Origin: HGM04593 sp045630965
GTDB lineage: Bacteria; Bacteroidota; Bacteroidia; Bacteroidales; Bacteroidaceae
DNA length: 64,000 bases
Direction: 5' to 3'
Assembly (NCBI GenBank): GCA_045630965.1
Contig: JAZQTU010000042.1
Span: 62,001-126,000, forward strand
Shown in pieces: positions 50,652 through 60,090 of the stretch; position 1 is the stretch's first letter; each line of letters opens with the position of its first letter. Both the position numbers and the translations under genes were made by a program. The notes under the pieces are model-generated. The model was given only the letters and a program-made list of their open reading frames with translations, was not told where the DNA came from and made no database searches.

Positions 50652-52190
50652 TCACTTAACCAACACCTTATTACCATTTACAATGTAGATACCTGCCTTT
50701 GTGAGCTCTGCAATGCGACGACCTGTGAGGTCATAGATTACAGCGTTCTCAGCCTCTGCATCAACATTCTCAATACCTGTAGATGCTGAAATTGCATAAA
50801 CATTGATGCTTGTTTCACCAGTGCAGTTGATAAGAGCCTTTGCATTATCATTATAAGCAACAGTTGTTGCAGGCAAAGCCTCTGTTGCAACATTTACTGT
50901 ACCGTCATAAGCTACATTATAGTTGTTATAAACAGTCTCTGTTGCACCGTTCATATCAACAACACCACTTATAACATATACAGACTCGTTACTAAATACA
51001 ACACCTGAAACCTCCTCAAAATATTGATTTGTAGCACCCTCATCGTTTGCATTTGTAGATACATAGTTTACAGCAAGTGTCTCAGCATTTACAGAAGCGA
51101 CAAAGACATCGCTTGCACCAACTGCAACCTTTGTTGAATCGAAAGCACAAGTTATACCAAATGTACCAGCAAGATAAATTTCACCATTTTTGATATCCAT
51201 CGCTACAATTTCCTCGCTTGGTGCATATACTGATGTTGGAACATTTGAGAACTTAACAGACTTTGTTCCAACCTTTGCCAAAATTGCACCTCTCTCTGTG
51301 GTACCCATACCGTCGTATTCAAAATCAAATGCTTCGTCACCGGCAGAAGTTGTAAGAACGACATTACCTGTTGCAAGAGCTGCTACATAAACATTCTCAC
51401 CCTCTACTGCAAAAGCAAAAGATTTGATTGATGTTGAAGGATCACGTTTATCTGAAATAGCAAGACCTGCTACTGCTGAAGCATTATCAAGATTGGCATC
51501 AAAAGAGATTACTGATACATTATTGATTAAGACAGCCATACCCCAACCACCAAAATCATAAAAAGCAGATTTTGCTTCAAGCGACAAGTTTTCTTCTATA
51601 GTGACATCACCTGTATAATCGAACTGAACATAAATTTTTGAATTATCAGCTACGATTTTTGAGATAGCCACTTTTGTCTTGTCAAACGCATCTACGTTAA
51701 GAGCAGCCTCGTAAGAATTCACAGCCAAAAGGTTACCGTTCGCATCGTACTTTGCAATGAAAGCAGCAGTTCTGCTATCTGTCTCGCTATTCTTGACAAT
51801 CTCATACTTGCCGCTCACACCCTCAATATCAGTGATGTATGCCTCATCTGCAAAAGCACCTGCTACATAAAGGTTGTTCTCAGCGTCAGTTGTGATAGCT
51901 GTAATGCTGATTGAACCGTGTAGTGTGATAGCGAACAACTCCTCACCTTTGGCGTTGTACTTTGCAATGTAAGCACCAATCGCCAAAACTTCAGCATCTT
52001 TACCTGCAAACTCAAAGTTTTGAGTCTGTGTACCGGTAACATAAAGGTTACCCTCCTTGTCCATTACTGCAGGAGATTTGAAATCTACTGCATCCATTTC
52101 ACCAACAGCCGAAATAGAAGCATTCCATAGCTGTGCGTAAGTTGCTGTTGAGAACAAAGCAACTGCAATCAATAGTAAAAATTTTCTCAT
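50652..52190 (-). CDS. Secreted propeller-like (SBBP-type) protein with T9SS-like C-terminal domain
   Basis: A 512-residue exported protein: signal peptide MRKFLLLIAVALFSTATYAQ, then repeats of the form GNLYVTG...AYIAKYNAKGEELF and NNLYVAGAF...AAFIAKYDANGNLLA, typical of SBBP/bacterial beta-propeller repeats. The end IYDLTGRRIAELTKAGIYIVNGNKVLVK resembles the type A C-terminal sorting domain recognised by the type IX secretion system. It may be surface-attached. It is the last gene of an operon with a metalloprotease, SusC and SusD (38 bp after susD), so it could be a surface glycan- or peptide-binding accessory protein, in the position of SusE/F-like proteins. No enzymatic motif is visible. 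Confidence 0.8.
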   Translation of the reverse strand: MRKFLLLIAVALFSTATYAQLWNASISAVGEMDAVDFKSPAVMDKEGNLYVTGTQTQNFEFAGKDAEVLAIGAYIAKYNAKGEELFAITLHGSISITAITTDAENNLYVAGAFADEAYITDIEGVSGKYEIVKNSETDSRTAAFIAKYDANGNLLAVNSYEAALNVDAFDKTKVAISKIVADNSKIYVQFDYTGDVTIEENLSLEAKSAFYDFGGWGMAVLINNVSVISFDANLDNASAVAGLAISDKRDPSTSIKSFAFAVEGENVYVAALATGNVVLTTSAGDEAFDFEYDGMGTTERGAILAKVGTKSVKFSNVPTSVYAPSEEIVAMDIKNGEIYLAGTFGITCAFDSTKVAVGASDVFVASVNAETLAVNYVSTNANDEGATNQYFEEVSGVVFSNESVYVISGVVDMNGATETVYNNYNVAYDGTVNVATEALPATTVAYNDNAKALINCTGETSINVYAISASTGIENVDAEAENAVIYDLTGRRIAELTKAGIYIVNGNKVLVK

Positions 52191-52228
52191 AAATTTTTAA
52201 TTAAGTTAATAATATCTATTTATAAATC

Positions 52229-53563
52229 TTATTCCCAATTTTCTATTCCCGGGTTTGCAGCAACAGCGTCCGACGGGAAACGCATTGTGTATCGCTCGTC
52301 ACCCTGTGACAACACAAACTCTTCGCCCTCAAATATTTTCTTGAGTTCGGGCTGTGTTGTACGGCGCAAGTCGAACCAGCGGTGTCCCTGGAAGGCCATC
52401 TCTCTTTGACGTTCTGTTGCGATCTCTACTCTCAAAGCATCCTTGTCCATTGCATCAAGCAATGCTGAATATTCAGGGTATTTTGCAGTAGTATATCGTT
52501 TTTGCATCAAAGCTTTGATATATTGCAATGCAACTTCTTTGTCACCAAGTTCATTAGCTGCCTCTGCCGCAATAAGATAGAACTCACCGGCACGGAATGT
52601 ACAACGCTCCTCGCTCACATTACGTGTCTTGAGCACATATGTCTTCATATTCTTGGCTGTAAAGTACTTTGACTTTCTTGAGTCACCCGTACGGTACAGT
52701 GCAATAAGTTCGGGGTTGATGTGTCCTACATTCGTCAAGTTTGATGTTATAACCTGCTCAAGAGCCATAATAGACTCAACCGACTTGTAGTTGGTGGGCA
52801 AGATCTTGCTACTATTGAGGTCTTCCAGTTCAGGATATTCTGTAATAACCTTTTTGGCTTCGTTGAATGCAAGTTCCCAATTACCCATGTAAAGTGCCAC
52901 ACGTGCTCTGAGGGCATTCGCTGTTGTTACATTGAAACGGTATGTGAGCCCCTCGTCCCATTTTTTCACATTCATATATACCACTGCAGAATCAATATCT
53001 TGCAATATTTGCCTGTAGACCTGTTCAACGCTACTACATTTCAATACAGCATTCACGTCGGCAGCCAACTGTAAGGGAATACCACGTGTTGTGGCCGGTT
53101 CACAGTGTGTGTATGCAGGAGCATAGAGGTTCGCAAGCAGGAAGTGCATATAGGCACGTATCATGTAGCTCTCGCCAACCAACTGATTGACTTCGCTCTT
53201 TGTAGCCTTGGTAATATTCTCCTTGTGCTCTATGACATAGTTTGCGATGTAGCAGGAGTGATAATATCCACGCCAACCGAAATAGAGCGAAGATGGGTTA
53301 CGGTTGTAATCGGTCCAGTTCCATATATCGTAATATGAATCGTAGTCCAAATCCTTGAGATCATTTGCATCGGCTGCTATTTCGTCACTGCGCAATGTTG
53401 TAAGGCCACGGTCTTCGGGAATTCTTGAATATACATCGGTGAGCAGAGCCCTGTACTCCTCACCGGTTTCTGCAATTACCATACCGGTAGGACGTATATC
53501 AAGGAAATCGTCACAACCGGCAAAAAGCAATGCGGCGAATATTATTGTTATATATTTTTTCAT
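52229..53563 (-). CDS. SusD/RagB-family nutrient-binding lipoprotein
   Basis: A 444-residue surface lipoprotein. MKKYITIIFAALLFAGCDDFLDIRPTG contains the lipobox (Cys17) followed by acidic residues at +2/+3, a lipoprotein export signal in Bacteroidota, and the SusD start motif FLDIxPxG. Inside are VGESYMIRAYMHFLLANLYAPAYTH and the C-terminal ERQREMAFQGHRWFDLRR typical of RagB/SusD. It caps the SusC pore and binds the imported ligand. It lies 19 bp after susC in the same operon. The ligand is unknown; lack of glycosidases here and presence of a metalloprotease point to a peptide or glycopeptide. Confidence 0.95.
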   Translation of the reverse strand: MKKYITIIFAALLFAGCDDFLDIRPTGMVIAETGEEYRALLTDVYSRIPEDRGLTTLRSDEIAADANDLKDLDYDSYYDIWNWTDYNRNPSSLYFGWRGYYHSCYIANYVIEHKENITKATKSEVNQLVGESYMIRAYMHFLLANLYAPAYTHCEPATTRGIPLQLAADVNAVLKCSSVEQVYRQILQDIDSAVVYMNVKKWDEGLTYRFNVTTANALRARVALYMGNWELAFNEAKKVITEYPELEDLNSSKILPTNYKSVESIMALEQVITSNLTNVGHINPELIALYRTGDSRKSKYFTAKNMKTYVLKTRNVSEERCTFRAGEFYLIAAEAANELGDKEVALQYIKALMQKRYTTAKYPEYSALLDAMDKDALRVEIATERQREMAFQGHRWFDLRRTTQPELKKIFEGEEFVLSQGDERYTMRFPSDAVAANPGIENWE

Positions 53564-53582
53564 ACTCTATAATTTACTCTTG

Positions 53583-56500
53583 TCAAAAACCGAGATTCAA
53601 ACTGAATATACAACTCTTTGGCAATGGTGTCGCATATGGGTTGCCCATTGTCTCAGGGTCAAGATAGTTGGTATAATCGGTTGCCACCACGAAAAGATTG
53701 CGTCCTTCAAGAGATACCGAAGCCGAACGCACACCAATTTTCTTCATCCACTCGCCGTCAAACTTGTATGCAAGACGTATGCTCTGACAACGCAGGTAGC
53801 AGCACTTCTTAACCCATGTGTCGAGCATGCCGAACGATGAATAGTTCTCATAGAATGCAATTTCGGAATTGTGTACTCCGTCGTTTGACATCAATGTGGG
53901 GAATGTGGTATCCATGTTCTCACTGGTCCAACGATTAAGGATATCCCTGTTGGTGTTCAATCCCCTATCGAAGAACAATGGATTATATGTAGGCTGTACC
54001 CTTACTGTTGCACCAAGGTTGAAAGCAAGGTTTACATTCAACGATATATTCTTGTACTCGAATGAGTTCATGAAACCGCCCGACACAAGAGGGTCGGAAC
54101 TTCCCATATAAGTATACAAGTCGCGCTGCTCGGCAGCAGAAAGCATACTTGCTCCAGAACCGTTCAGTTTGAAGAACTCCTTGGCAGAAACGGCATTACC
54201 CTCCTTTGTTACATACAAAGGATAACCGGCATCGTCGAGACCGGCAGTCTTGTAAGCGAAGATTGCGCCTACAGGATAACCCTTACGCGACGGATATGTT
54301 GCATTCTCGGCAACGCTCTCCTCCAATACCTTATTAATATTATATCCTACATTGATATTGGTTGTCCACATGAAATTCTTTGTGTATATATTACGTGTTG
54401 CAAGGCTCACCTCAACACCCTGGTTCTCCATGCTCGCCCAGTTGATTGTTGTGGATGAGAAACCTGTCTCAAGCGGCAACATACGCATACCGATGAGGTC
54501 GGTACTTCTGCGGTAGTAGTAATCGACTGTAAGAGCAATGGCTCTGTCAAGAACAGAGAAATCGATTCCGGCATTCACGTTCTTTGTCTTTTCCCAACGC
54601 AAGTCGGGGTTGGGAGCAGTCTCGCTCTGTATTACGTCTTCGGCATATCCCGGGAGAATCTGTGTCTTGTCATACTTTCCAATTAGGAAAGGAGAGGTAT
54701 TCTTGTCAATATTACCCTGCAAGCCGAATGATGCACGCACGCCAAGGTTGTCAATAAACTCCACGTCACGCAACCATGGTTCCTCCTTCACTCTCCATAA
54801 ACCGCTTACTGAATACAACGGCAGGAAACGGTACTCCTTTGCAACACCGAACACATCGGAGCCGTCGAAACGGATACTTCCGCCCAATGTGTATCTGTCA
54901 AACAGGGAGTATGATGCTGTCGCAAAGAACGATGCGAATGCATTCTCGGTGAATGTCTCCTGATGAAGTATAAATGAATTGGCTATATTCTGTGACGGGA
55001 AGATGATTGGCAAGGTTGTCAATGTACGGGGGTCGTATCCGTATGCGGCAGAATAGTTCATATCGGCCTTTACACGGCGTAGCTCTGTACCAAGCATTAC
55101 TTCGACTTCCTGGTATTTGCCAAGTTCCTGACGGTATTCAGCCATTGTCTTCCATGTCCACTGGAATGAGTTGCTGTTGTTTATCTTATGCATTCCTCCG
55201 TCGGGCAGGTATGTAACGTTATTGTAGCGCTTGTCATATTTCTCGTAGCGCATGGCATAACTATCCTCACCGGCATAACGGTCGAGTTTATAGCCGTCGT
55301 ACTGCAATCCGAGTTGGCTTGTAAGTTTGAAGAGGTCGTTGTAGTTGAACACGGCATCAAACACAGCCATCATTGAACGGTCTGTGCGTATATTGGATGT
55401 GTTAGCACGCTCTTCAAGGATATTGAAGTCCAATGCAGCGTCGGCACGTCCTTCTACATTCTTGTCGTAAGCATAATTATTGTCGGCATCATACACAGCC
55501 TGATAGGGATTGGCTATACGCGAATAGTATATAGGATTGGTAAAGCTGTTGTAATCGGTCAAATATGTGTTAAGCTTACGCTGGTTGGCAAAAACCGATG
55601 CACCCAGCTTCAAGAAACGATTGACTGTGTAATTGGTCTTCAATGTGACATTGAAACGGTTGTTGCCTACACCTTTGACATTACCCTGTTCATCGTTATA
55701 ACCTACCGATGTATAATAGTTTACCTTTTCTGTCGCACCCGATATACTTATGTTGTACTCCTGGCTCAATGCATCACGCATGAGTATGTCGTTCCAATCG
55801 GTGTTTACACCCTTCAACGCGTTGATAGCGTTCTGCGCATCAGGGGACAACGCGTTCCAGCCACCACTCTGGTATGCATCGAGTTCGCCGTACTGTTTGA
55901 GCAACTGTGCTACAGAACCTTTTGAACTGCGATAGGAATAACCCGACGTCAACAAGTCAAGTTCCAGGCCCACCTTTTCGGCTGATGTAAGCATGTTAAG
56001 ACGTCCCAGATCAATATTGGGGTTTACTGTCAGCTTGGTAGATACATTTATCTGTGGCTTGCCTAAGCGTCCTCTTTTAGTTGTTATGACAATGACACCG
56101 TTTGCTGCACGTGCACCATAAATGGCTGTTGCCGCAGCATCCTTGAGGACTGTAATATTCTCGATATCCGAAGGATTTATTCCGGCTATAGATGTCTGGT
56201 AGATATTGTCGATATCCTTCAATTCCTCCATTGCCGGAATGTCGGTTCCCTCCAGAGGCATACCGTCAAGCACCCACAGAGGGTCCTGTGTTCCGCATAA
56301 AGAGGCAGTACCGCGTATCCTTACCTTGACTGGAGCACCCGGCGCACCGTTGGTAACGACTGTGGAAAGACCCGCAACCTGTCCTGCAAGAGCCTGGTCA
56401 ATATTGGTTATTGAACCTATCTTACCCTCGGAAAGGTCAACTGTTGCAACCGAAGCTGTCAATCGACGACGCTCAATGTTCTGGTAACCGGTAACGATAA

Positions 56501-56846
56501 CCTCGTCGATTTTGTTTGTATTGGCATGAAGGACAATTCTGTAGTCCTGTTTGCCGTCAACAATTTCAACGAATTTATCCTCGTAACCGACAAAAGAGAC
56601 CATGATACCTTTTGCACCGACAGGATACTGCAACGAGAAATCGCCGTCGATACCTGTAGCTGTTCCTATCATCGGGAAATCCTTATCCTCGAACTCCACG
56701 GTTACCGTAGCACCGACAAGAGGGGTATTGTCAAATTCCCCATCAAGCACCTTGCCTGTTACTGTCCGTACCTGAGCAAACAGCGTTAGTGGGAAAAGGA
56801 GAAATATAAAAATCCAAAAGTGTCTGTTCATAGTATATACGTTCAT
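53583..56846 (-). CDS. SusC/RagA-family TonB-dependent outer-membrane transporter
   Basis: A 1087-residue (1082 from the second ATG at 56831) beta-barrel importer. It has a signal peptide (MNRHFWIFIFLLFPLTLFAQ), a carboxypeptidase-regulatory-like domain VTGKVLDGEFDNTPLVGATVTVEFEDK to about residue 110, the TonB box region NKIDEVIVTGYQNIERRRLTASVA, the plug with VRIRGTASLCGTQDPLWVLDGMPLEG and NITVLKDAAATAIYGARAANGVIVITTKRG, and a barrel ending in KSCIFSLNLGF. It forms an energy-driven pore with SusD. The ATG at 56846 overlaps the stop of the metalloprotease gene (TAATG), which favours that start and translational coupling. Confidence 0.95.
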   Translation of the reverse strand: MNVYTMNRHFWIFIFLLFPLTLFAQVRTVTGKVLDGEFDNTPLVGATVTVEFEDKDFPMIGTATGIDGDFSLQYPVGAKGIMVSFVGYEDKFVEIVDGKQDYRIVLHANTNKIDEVIVTGYQNIERRRLTASVATVDLSEGKIGSITNIDQALAGQVAGLSTVVTNGAPGAPVKVRIRGTASLCGTQDPLWVLDGMPLEGTDIPAMEELKDIDNIYQTSIAGINPSDIENITVLKDAAATAIYGARAANGVIVITTKRGRLGKPQINVSTKLTVNPNIDLGRLNMLTSAEKVGLELDLLTSGYSYRSSKGSVAQLLKQYGELDAYQSGGWNALSPDAQNAINALKGVNTDWNDILMRDALSQEYNISISGATEKVNYYTSVGYNDEQGNVKGVGNNRFNVTLKTNYTVNRFLKLGASVFANQRKLNTYLTDYNSFTNPIYYSRIANPYQAVYDADNNYAYDKNVEGRADAALDFNILEERANTSNIRTDRSMMAVFDAVFNYNDLFKLTSQLGLQYDGYKLDRYAGEDSYAMRYEKYDKRYNNVTYLPDGGMHKINNSNSFQWTWKTMAEYRQELGKYQEVEVMLGTELRRVKADMNYSAAYGYDPRTLTTLPIIFPSQNIANSFILHQETFTENAFASFFATASYSLFDRYTLGGSIRFDGSDVFGVAKEYRFLPLYSVSGLWRVKEEPWLRDVEFIDNLGVRASFGLQGNIDKNTSPFLIGKYDKTQILPGYAEDVIQSETAPNPDLRWEKTKNVNAGIDFSVLDRAIALTVDYYYRRSTDLIGMRMLPLETGFSSTTINWASMENQGVEVSLATRNIYTKNFMWTTNINVGYNINKVLEESVAENATYPSRKGYPVGAIFAYKTAGLDDAGYPLYVTKEGNAVSAKEFFKLNGSGASMLSAAEQRDLYTYMGSSDPLVSGGFMNSFEYKNISLNVNLAFNLGATVRVQPTYNPLFFDRGLNTNRDILNRWTSENMDTTFPTLMSNDGVHNSEIAFYENYSSFGMLDTWVKKCCYLRCQSIRLAYKFDGEWMKKIGVRSASVSLEGRNLFVVATDYTNYLDPETMGNPYATPLPKSCIFSLNLGF

Positions 56847-59449
56847 TATTTCTGAAGGTCAAGAGCGTCCTGTATGCGGCTTATCAAATCCTCATAATGC
56901 ATTTTGGTAGCCTTGTTCTTTATCTTTGACCTTTTCTTGAGCAACTTGAGCACCTTCATCAACTCTCCACGCTTCACGCTTATGGCATCACTTGTACGGT
57001 CAATCTGTGAAGAGCTCATCTTGATTGTTCGAGGTGCAGAAGAGAGTCCTCTTTCAATCATGCTCTCCTCGCAACAGATGCATCTGTTGTGTGAATCATC
57101 GAGCATAGGATGAGTTTCGTACATGTCGGAAATGTTCTTGTTCAGTTTCAAGCCCTGATCTTCCGAAGCAGCTGTTATAAGCGCATCGACAAAGCTCTTT
57201 TGCAGGCTGCGCTGCATTACGTCGAGTTTACGTTTCTTTTTGGTCTTTGAGAAGATGTGGTTGTGAAGCATATCCATCATGTCGTATGCTGTGAATGCCT
57301 TTCGGCCGTTTTTGTACTCGTTTTCGAGCATACGGAGGATACGTTCGTTGTGCAAGAGGTCCCACAACACATAGTTCTGCTGGTTACGCAATGCCATGTG
57401 AGGATGTTCTTCCATGACACCGACAGGAGTATTACGCAAAATATATGTATAGTCGGTCAATTCTGCGTCGAAAAGCCATTCAGGGTATGTGAGTACCTCA
57501 TCCATAAGGAAACGGACAGCGTCTTTCTGACGTTTCTTCTCAACGAACTGATAAGTCTTGCGACCGTCACCCACAACTGTATTTTCAAGGTAGATACCTC
57601 CGATGTTGGCCATTACATGGTAGTGATAGAGGCTCCACTGGAACAACACGCCTGAATAGAGCTTTGCAGCATCGTCGTATGTCTGTGAAGGCTCTCCGGT
57701 TGTGGTCCAGTCCACGATGTTAGGAACAATTCTCTTGAGGTTGGCTATACCAAGACGGGCAGCTTCCATTGCATTGTCACCGAGGTCCTCGCTCATGGCA
57801 CGTGGGTCGATTGCTGTACGCGCAGCCTGAGTCTCGCTATATCTGTACAAAGGAGCATCGTGTTTCTTGAGCAACTTTTCAAGTTCAACCTTGGCAGTCT
57901 CTTCGGTAGGATACCAGCGGTAACCCCACTCTATCGCCATCAGGTCATAAGGACCGATATGCGGAGAGAGAACCTTTACGCCGTCCTTTGGCTGTGCGAT
58001 ATAATTGAAACGTGCATAGTCCATTATAGATGCCGATGTACCACCGATTTTTGAAGTAAATTCAGACGATCTCAATGATTTTACTGAATATGCAGCCGAA
58101 GCTCTCATGTTGTGGCGTAGACCAAGCGAGTGTCCTACCTCATGGCAGGCAACAAAACGAGCCGCGTCACCCATAAGGCTGTCGGGAAGACGGAAGTTAC
58201 GTGCTGCAGGGTCAACCGCTGCTGTCTGTACAACAATCCACTCCTTGAGCAATGACTGTACATTGTGCCACCAGATGATGTCAGCCTCGAGAATTTCACC
58301 CGAACGGGGGTCTATTGTTGACGGTCCCATGGCATTCGCCTTTGTTGAAGCCGCATGTGTAAGAACCGAATATTTCATGTCATCACCTTCGGCAGCAATA
58401 CTGTCGGTGTATTCAGCCACCTGAACCGCATTCTTGAAACCGGCTTTCTCAAAAGCCACATTCCATTCAAGTATACCCTCTTCAATGTAAGGCATAAGGT
58501 GCGCAGGCATTGCCTTATCGACATAGAAAACAATGGGCTTTACAGGCTCAACAAGATCGCCTCTCATGTAAGCCTCCTTATCCGAAGGCTCCAAACGCCA
58601 GCGGGTAATGTAGTGTTTACGTTCCACAGACTGCTGTTCGTCGGTGTACTTCAAGTTAGAGACAGAGAAATATCCCACACGGTTGCTCTCCTCACGTGCC
58701 ATCATTGGCTCTTCGGGAAGGAGAGTAAGAGTTGAGCTGACAACTGAAGTTATATATATGCTTGCATTGCCTTCGATTACCTTTGTGGTGAGTTCGGCTG
58801 TTGCTGTAAGGTTATTTTCAAAAGCCTTGATATCAATTATGCGTGAAAGGTCCGAAATTACACTTGTACCCAAATTGATATTGTTGAATAGGTCATTGAT
58901 ACAGTTGTTTGAACCATTGAAAAGTTTGTTCACCTGGAATACTACAGAGTTCTTTTCGGGAGATACTGCATCGATTTTGAAACGTGCCATAATAGGGTTC
59001 ACATAGTTGTCGTCAACAGACGCCTTTATCAGGTTTTCCTCGGGCACTTCGGGGGTAATTCTTTTCTGACGGATAGTGATGTTCTTGAACAGAGAGTCAA
59101 CCTCGAATGTCAAAGTCTGGTTCTGATATACGATACCTTTGTTTACACCGGCCTCATTGAGTTCCTGCTGTACCTTTTGCATACGGTTGGTCACAAGGAA
59201 CTCACGTCCAAGCAATTCTACAGGCATCTCCACATAGTAGGTATCAACCTTGCATATTACATCAACAACCGAATTGCATTCAAAATGCTCTCTGCCGGTT
59301 ATTTTTGTATAGATTGAATCATTTTTTGATACAATGTTATTCTCTGTAGAAGGCATATTTTCCTTCTGCATATCCATAGCAAAAGTACTTTCGCATATTC
59401 CCATTGCAGAAAGCATTGCCATAGTTGCCAACAAAATTCTGTTTTTCAT
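56846..59449 (-). CDS. Zinc-dependent metalloprotease (DUF5117/DUF4953 type)
   Basis: An 867-residue exported protease. A signal peptide (MKNRILLATMAMLSAMGICESTFA) precedes a beta-rich N-terminal half (DUF5118/5117-like), and the catalytic domain carries HEVGHSLGLRH (His436, Glu437, His440, His446), a metzincin-like HExxHxxGxxH site; SIMDYARFNY about 60 residues later gives the Met-turn. In Bacteroidota this family is annotated only as zinc-dependent metalloprotease with no known substrate. The C-terminus (LKLLKKRSKIKNKATKMHY) is basic. It is first in an operon with susC and susD from a consensus promoter. It may process a proteinaceous ligand for SusCD uptake; this is inferred from context. 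Confidence 0.88.
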   Translation of the reverse strand: MKNRILLATMAMLSAMGICESTFAMDMQKENMPSTENNIVSKNDSIYTKITGREHFECNSVVDVICKVDTYYVEMPVELLGREFLVTNRMQKVQQELNEAGVNKGIVYQNQTLTFEVDSLFKNITIRQKRITPEVPEENLIKASVDDNYVNPIMARFKIDAVSPEKNSVVFQVNKLFNGSNNCINDLFNNINLGTSVISDLSRIIDIKAFENNLTATAELTTKVIEGNASIYITSVVSSTLTLLPEEPMMAREESNRVGYFSVSNLKYTDEQQSVERKHYITRWRLEPSDKEAYMRGDLVEPVKPIVFYVDKAMPAHLMPYIEEGILEWNVAFEKAGFKNAVQVAEYTDSIAAEGDDMKYSVLTHAASTKANAMGPSTIDPRSGEILEADIIWWHNVQSLLKEWIVVQTAAVDPAARNFRLPDSLMGDAARFVACHEVGHSLGLRHNMRASAAYSVKSLRSSEFTSKIGGTSASIMDYARFNYIAQPKDGVKVLSPHIGPYDLMAIEWGYRWYPTEETAKVELEKLLKKHDAPLYRYSETQAARTAIDPRAMSEDLGDNAMEAARLGIANLKRIVPNIVDWTTTGEPSQTYDDAAKLYSGVLFQWSLYHYHVMANIGGIYLENTVVGDGRKTYQFVEKKRQKDAVRFLMDEVLTYPEWLFDAELTDYTYILRNTPVGVMEEHPHMALRNQQNYVLWDLLHNERILRMLENEYKNGRKAFTAYDMMDMLHNHIFSKTKKKRKLDVMQRSLQKSFVDALITAASEDQGLKLNKNISDMYETHPMLDDSHNRCICCEESMIERGLSSAPRTIKMSSSQIDRTSDAISVKRGELMKVLKLLKKRSKIKNKATKMHYEDLISRIQDALDLQK

Positions 59450-59519
59450 ATTTATAGTTTTTTTATTGTCTTTTTTTCACTGAAATCCGTGTTTTTCAAG
59501 CACTGTTTAGAAGAATTTA

Positions 59520-59551
59520 CAAAATTACTAAAAAAAATAAATATATACAAA
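59520..59551 (-). promoter_or_regulatory. Promoter of the metalloprotease-SusCD operon
   Basis: Minus strand: TTTG (59551-59548), 20 bp spacer, TAATTTTG (59527-59520). Leader of about 65 nt. No other promoter-like site is obvious within the four-gene operon. Confidence 0.78.
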
Positions 59552-59647
59552 TTAGAAGTTTAGATACAAAAAAACTTTGGACTTTAGTGTTACGTTTGAT
59601 CATTTTGCATTGTTAATACAATTTAATTGATAAAAGGGGGAGAAAGA

Positions 59648-59904
59648 ATGGGAAAGTTCACAAAGATTACATGCGTCATATTCCTGTTGTTCATTTCATG
59701 CAATGCATTTTCACAAATTAACGCAACTGCAGGAAGCAGACCAAAGGTGGGACTTGTATTGTCGGGAGGCGGAGCAAAAGGAGCAGCCCACATAGGCGTA
59801 CTAAAGTACATAGAAGAGGCAGGATTCCTATAGATTATATTGCAGGTACCAGCATGGGTTCTATTGTAGGCGGAATGTATGCACTGGGATACTTATTGTG
59901 GTAA
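59648..59904 (+). pseudogene. Decayed patatin-like phospholipase (frameshift and 3' loss)
   Basis: The ATG at 59648 opens a signal peptide (MGKFTKITCVIFLLFISCNAFSQ) and the patatin oxyanion loop KVGLVLSGGGAKGAAHIGVLKYIEEAG, then hits TAG at 59831. One frame over, from 59824, the homology continues as IPIDYIAGTSMGSIVGGMYALGY with the nucleophile GTSMG, then stops at TAA 59904. A single missing A near 59824 would restore the frame, and everything after residue 85 (catalytic Asp, POTRA, barrel) is gone. It matches the start of the 760-residue gene at 27789, so it is a paralogue remnant. It lies divergently next to the metalloprotease operon. Confidence 0.88.
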
Positions 59905-60024
59905 AATTTAACAATTTGTTTAGCGAAATGCTGTTCTAAAAAATCATAAAATATTAATTATAAATATTTTATATCGGTTGTACTATCTCTTAAAAAGAGA
60001 TTGAATCTTAGCGACACATTAATA

Positions 60025-60070
60025 TACAGTGCGAATCAGCCGAAAGGTTCTTCGGCTGATTCGTACTGTA
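60025..60070 (-). terminator. Terminator hairpin after the M20 dipeptidase
   Basis: 20-bp stem (60025-60044 with 60051-60070), one G-U pair, loop AGGTTC, core AATCAGCCGAA/TTCGGCTGATT. The U-tract is weak. It may also insulate the patatin relic. Confidence 0.8.
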
Positions 60071-60090
60071 TAAATTTTAATTATAATTGC

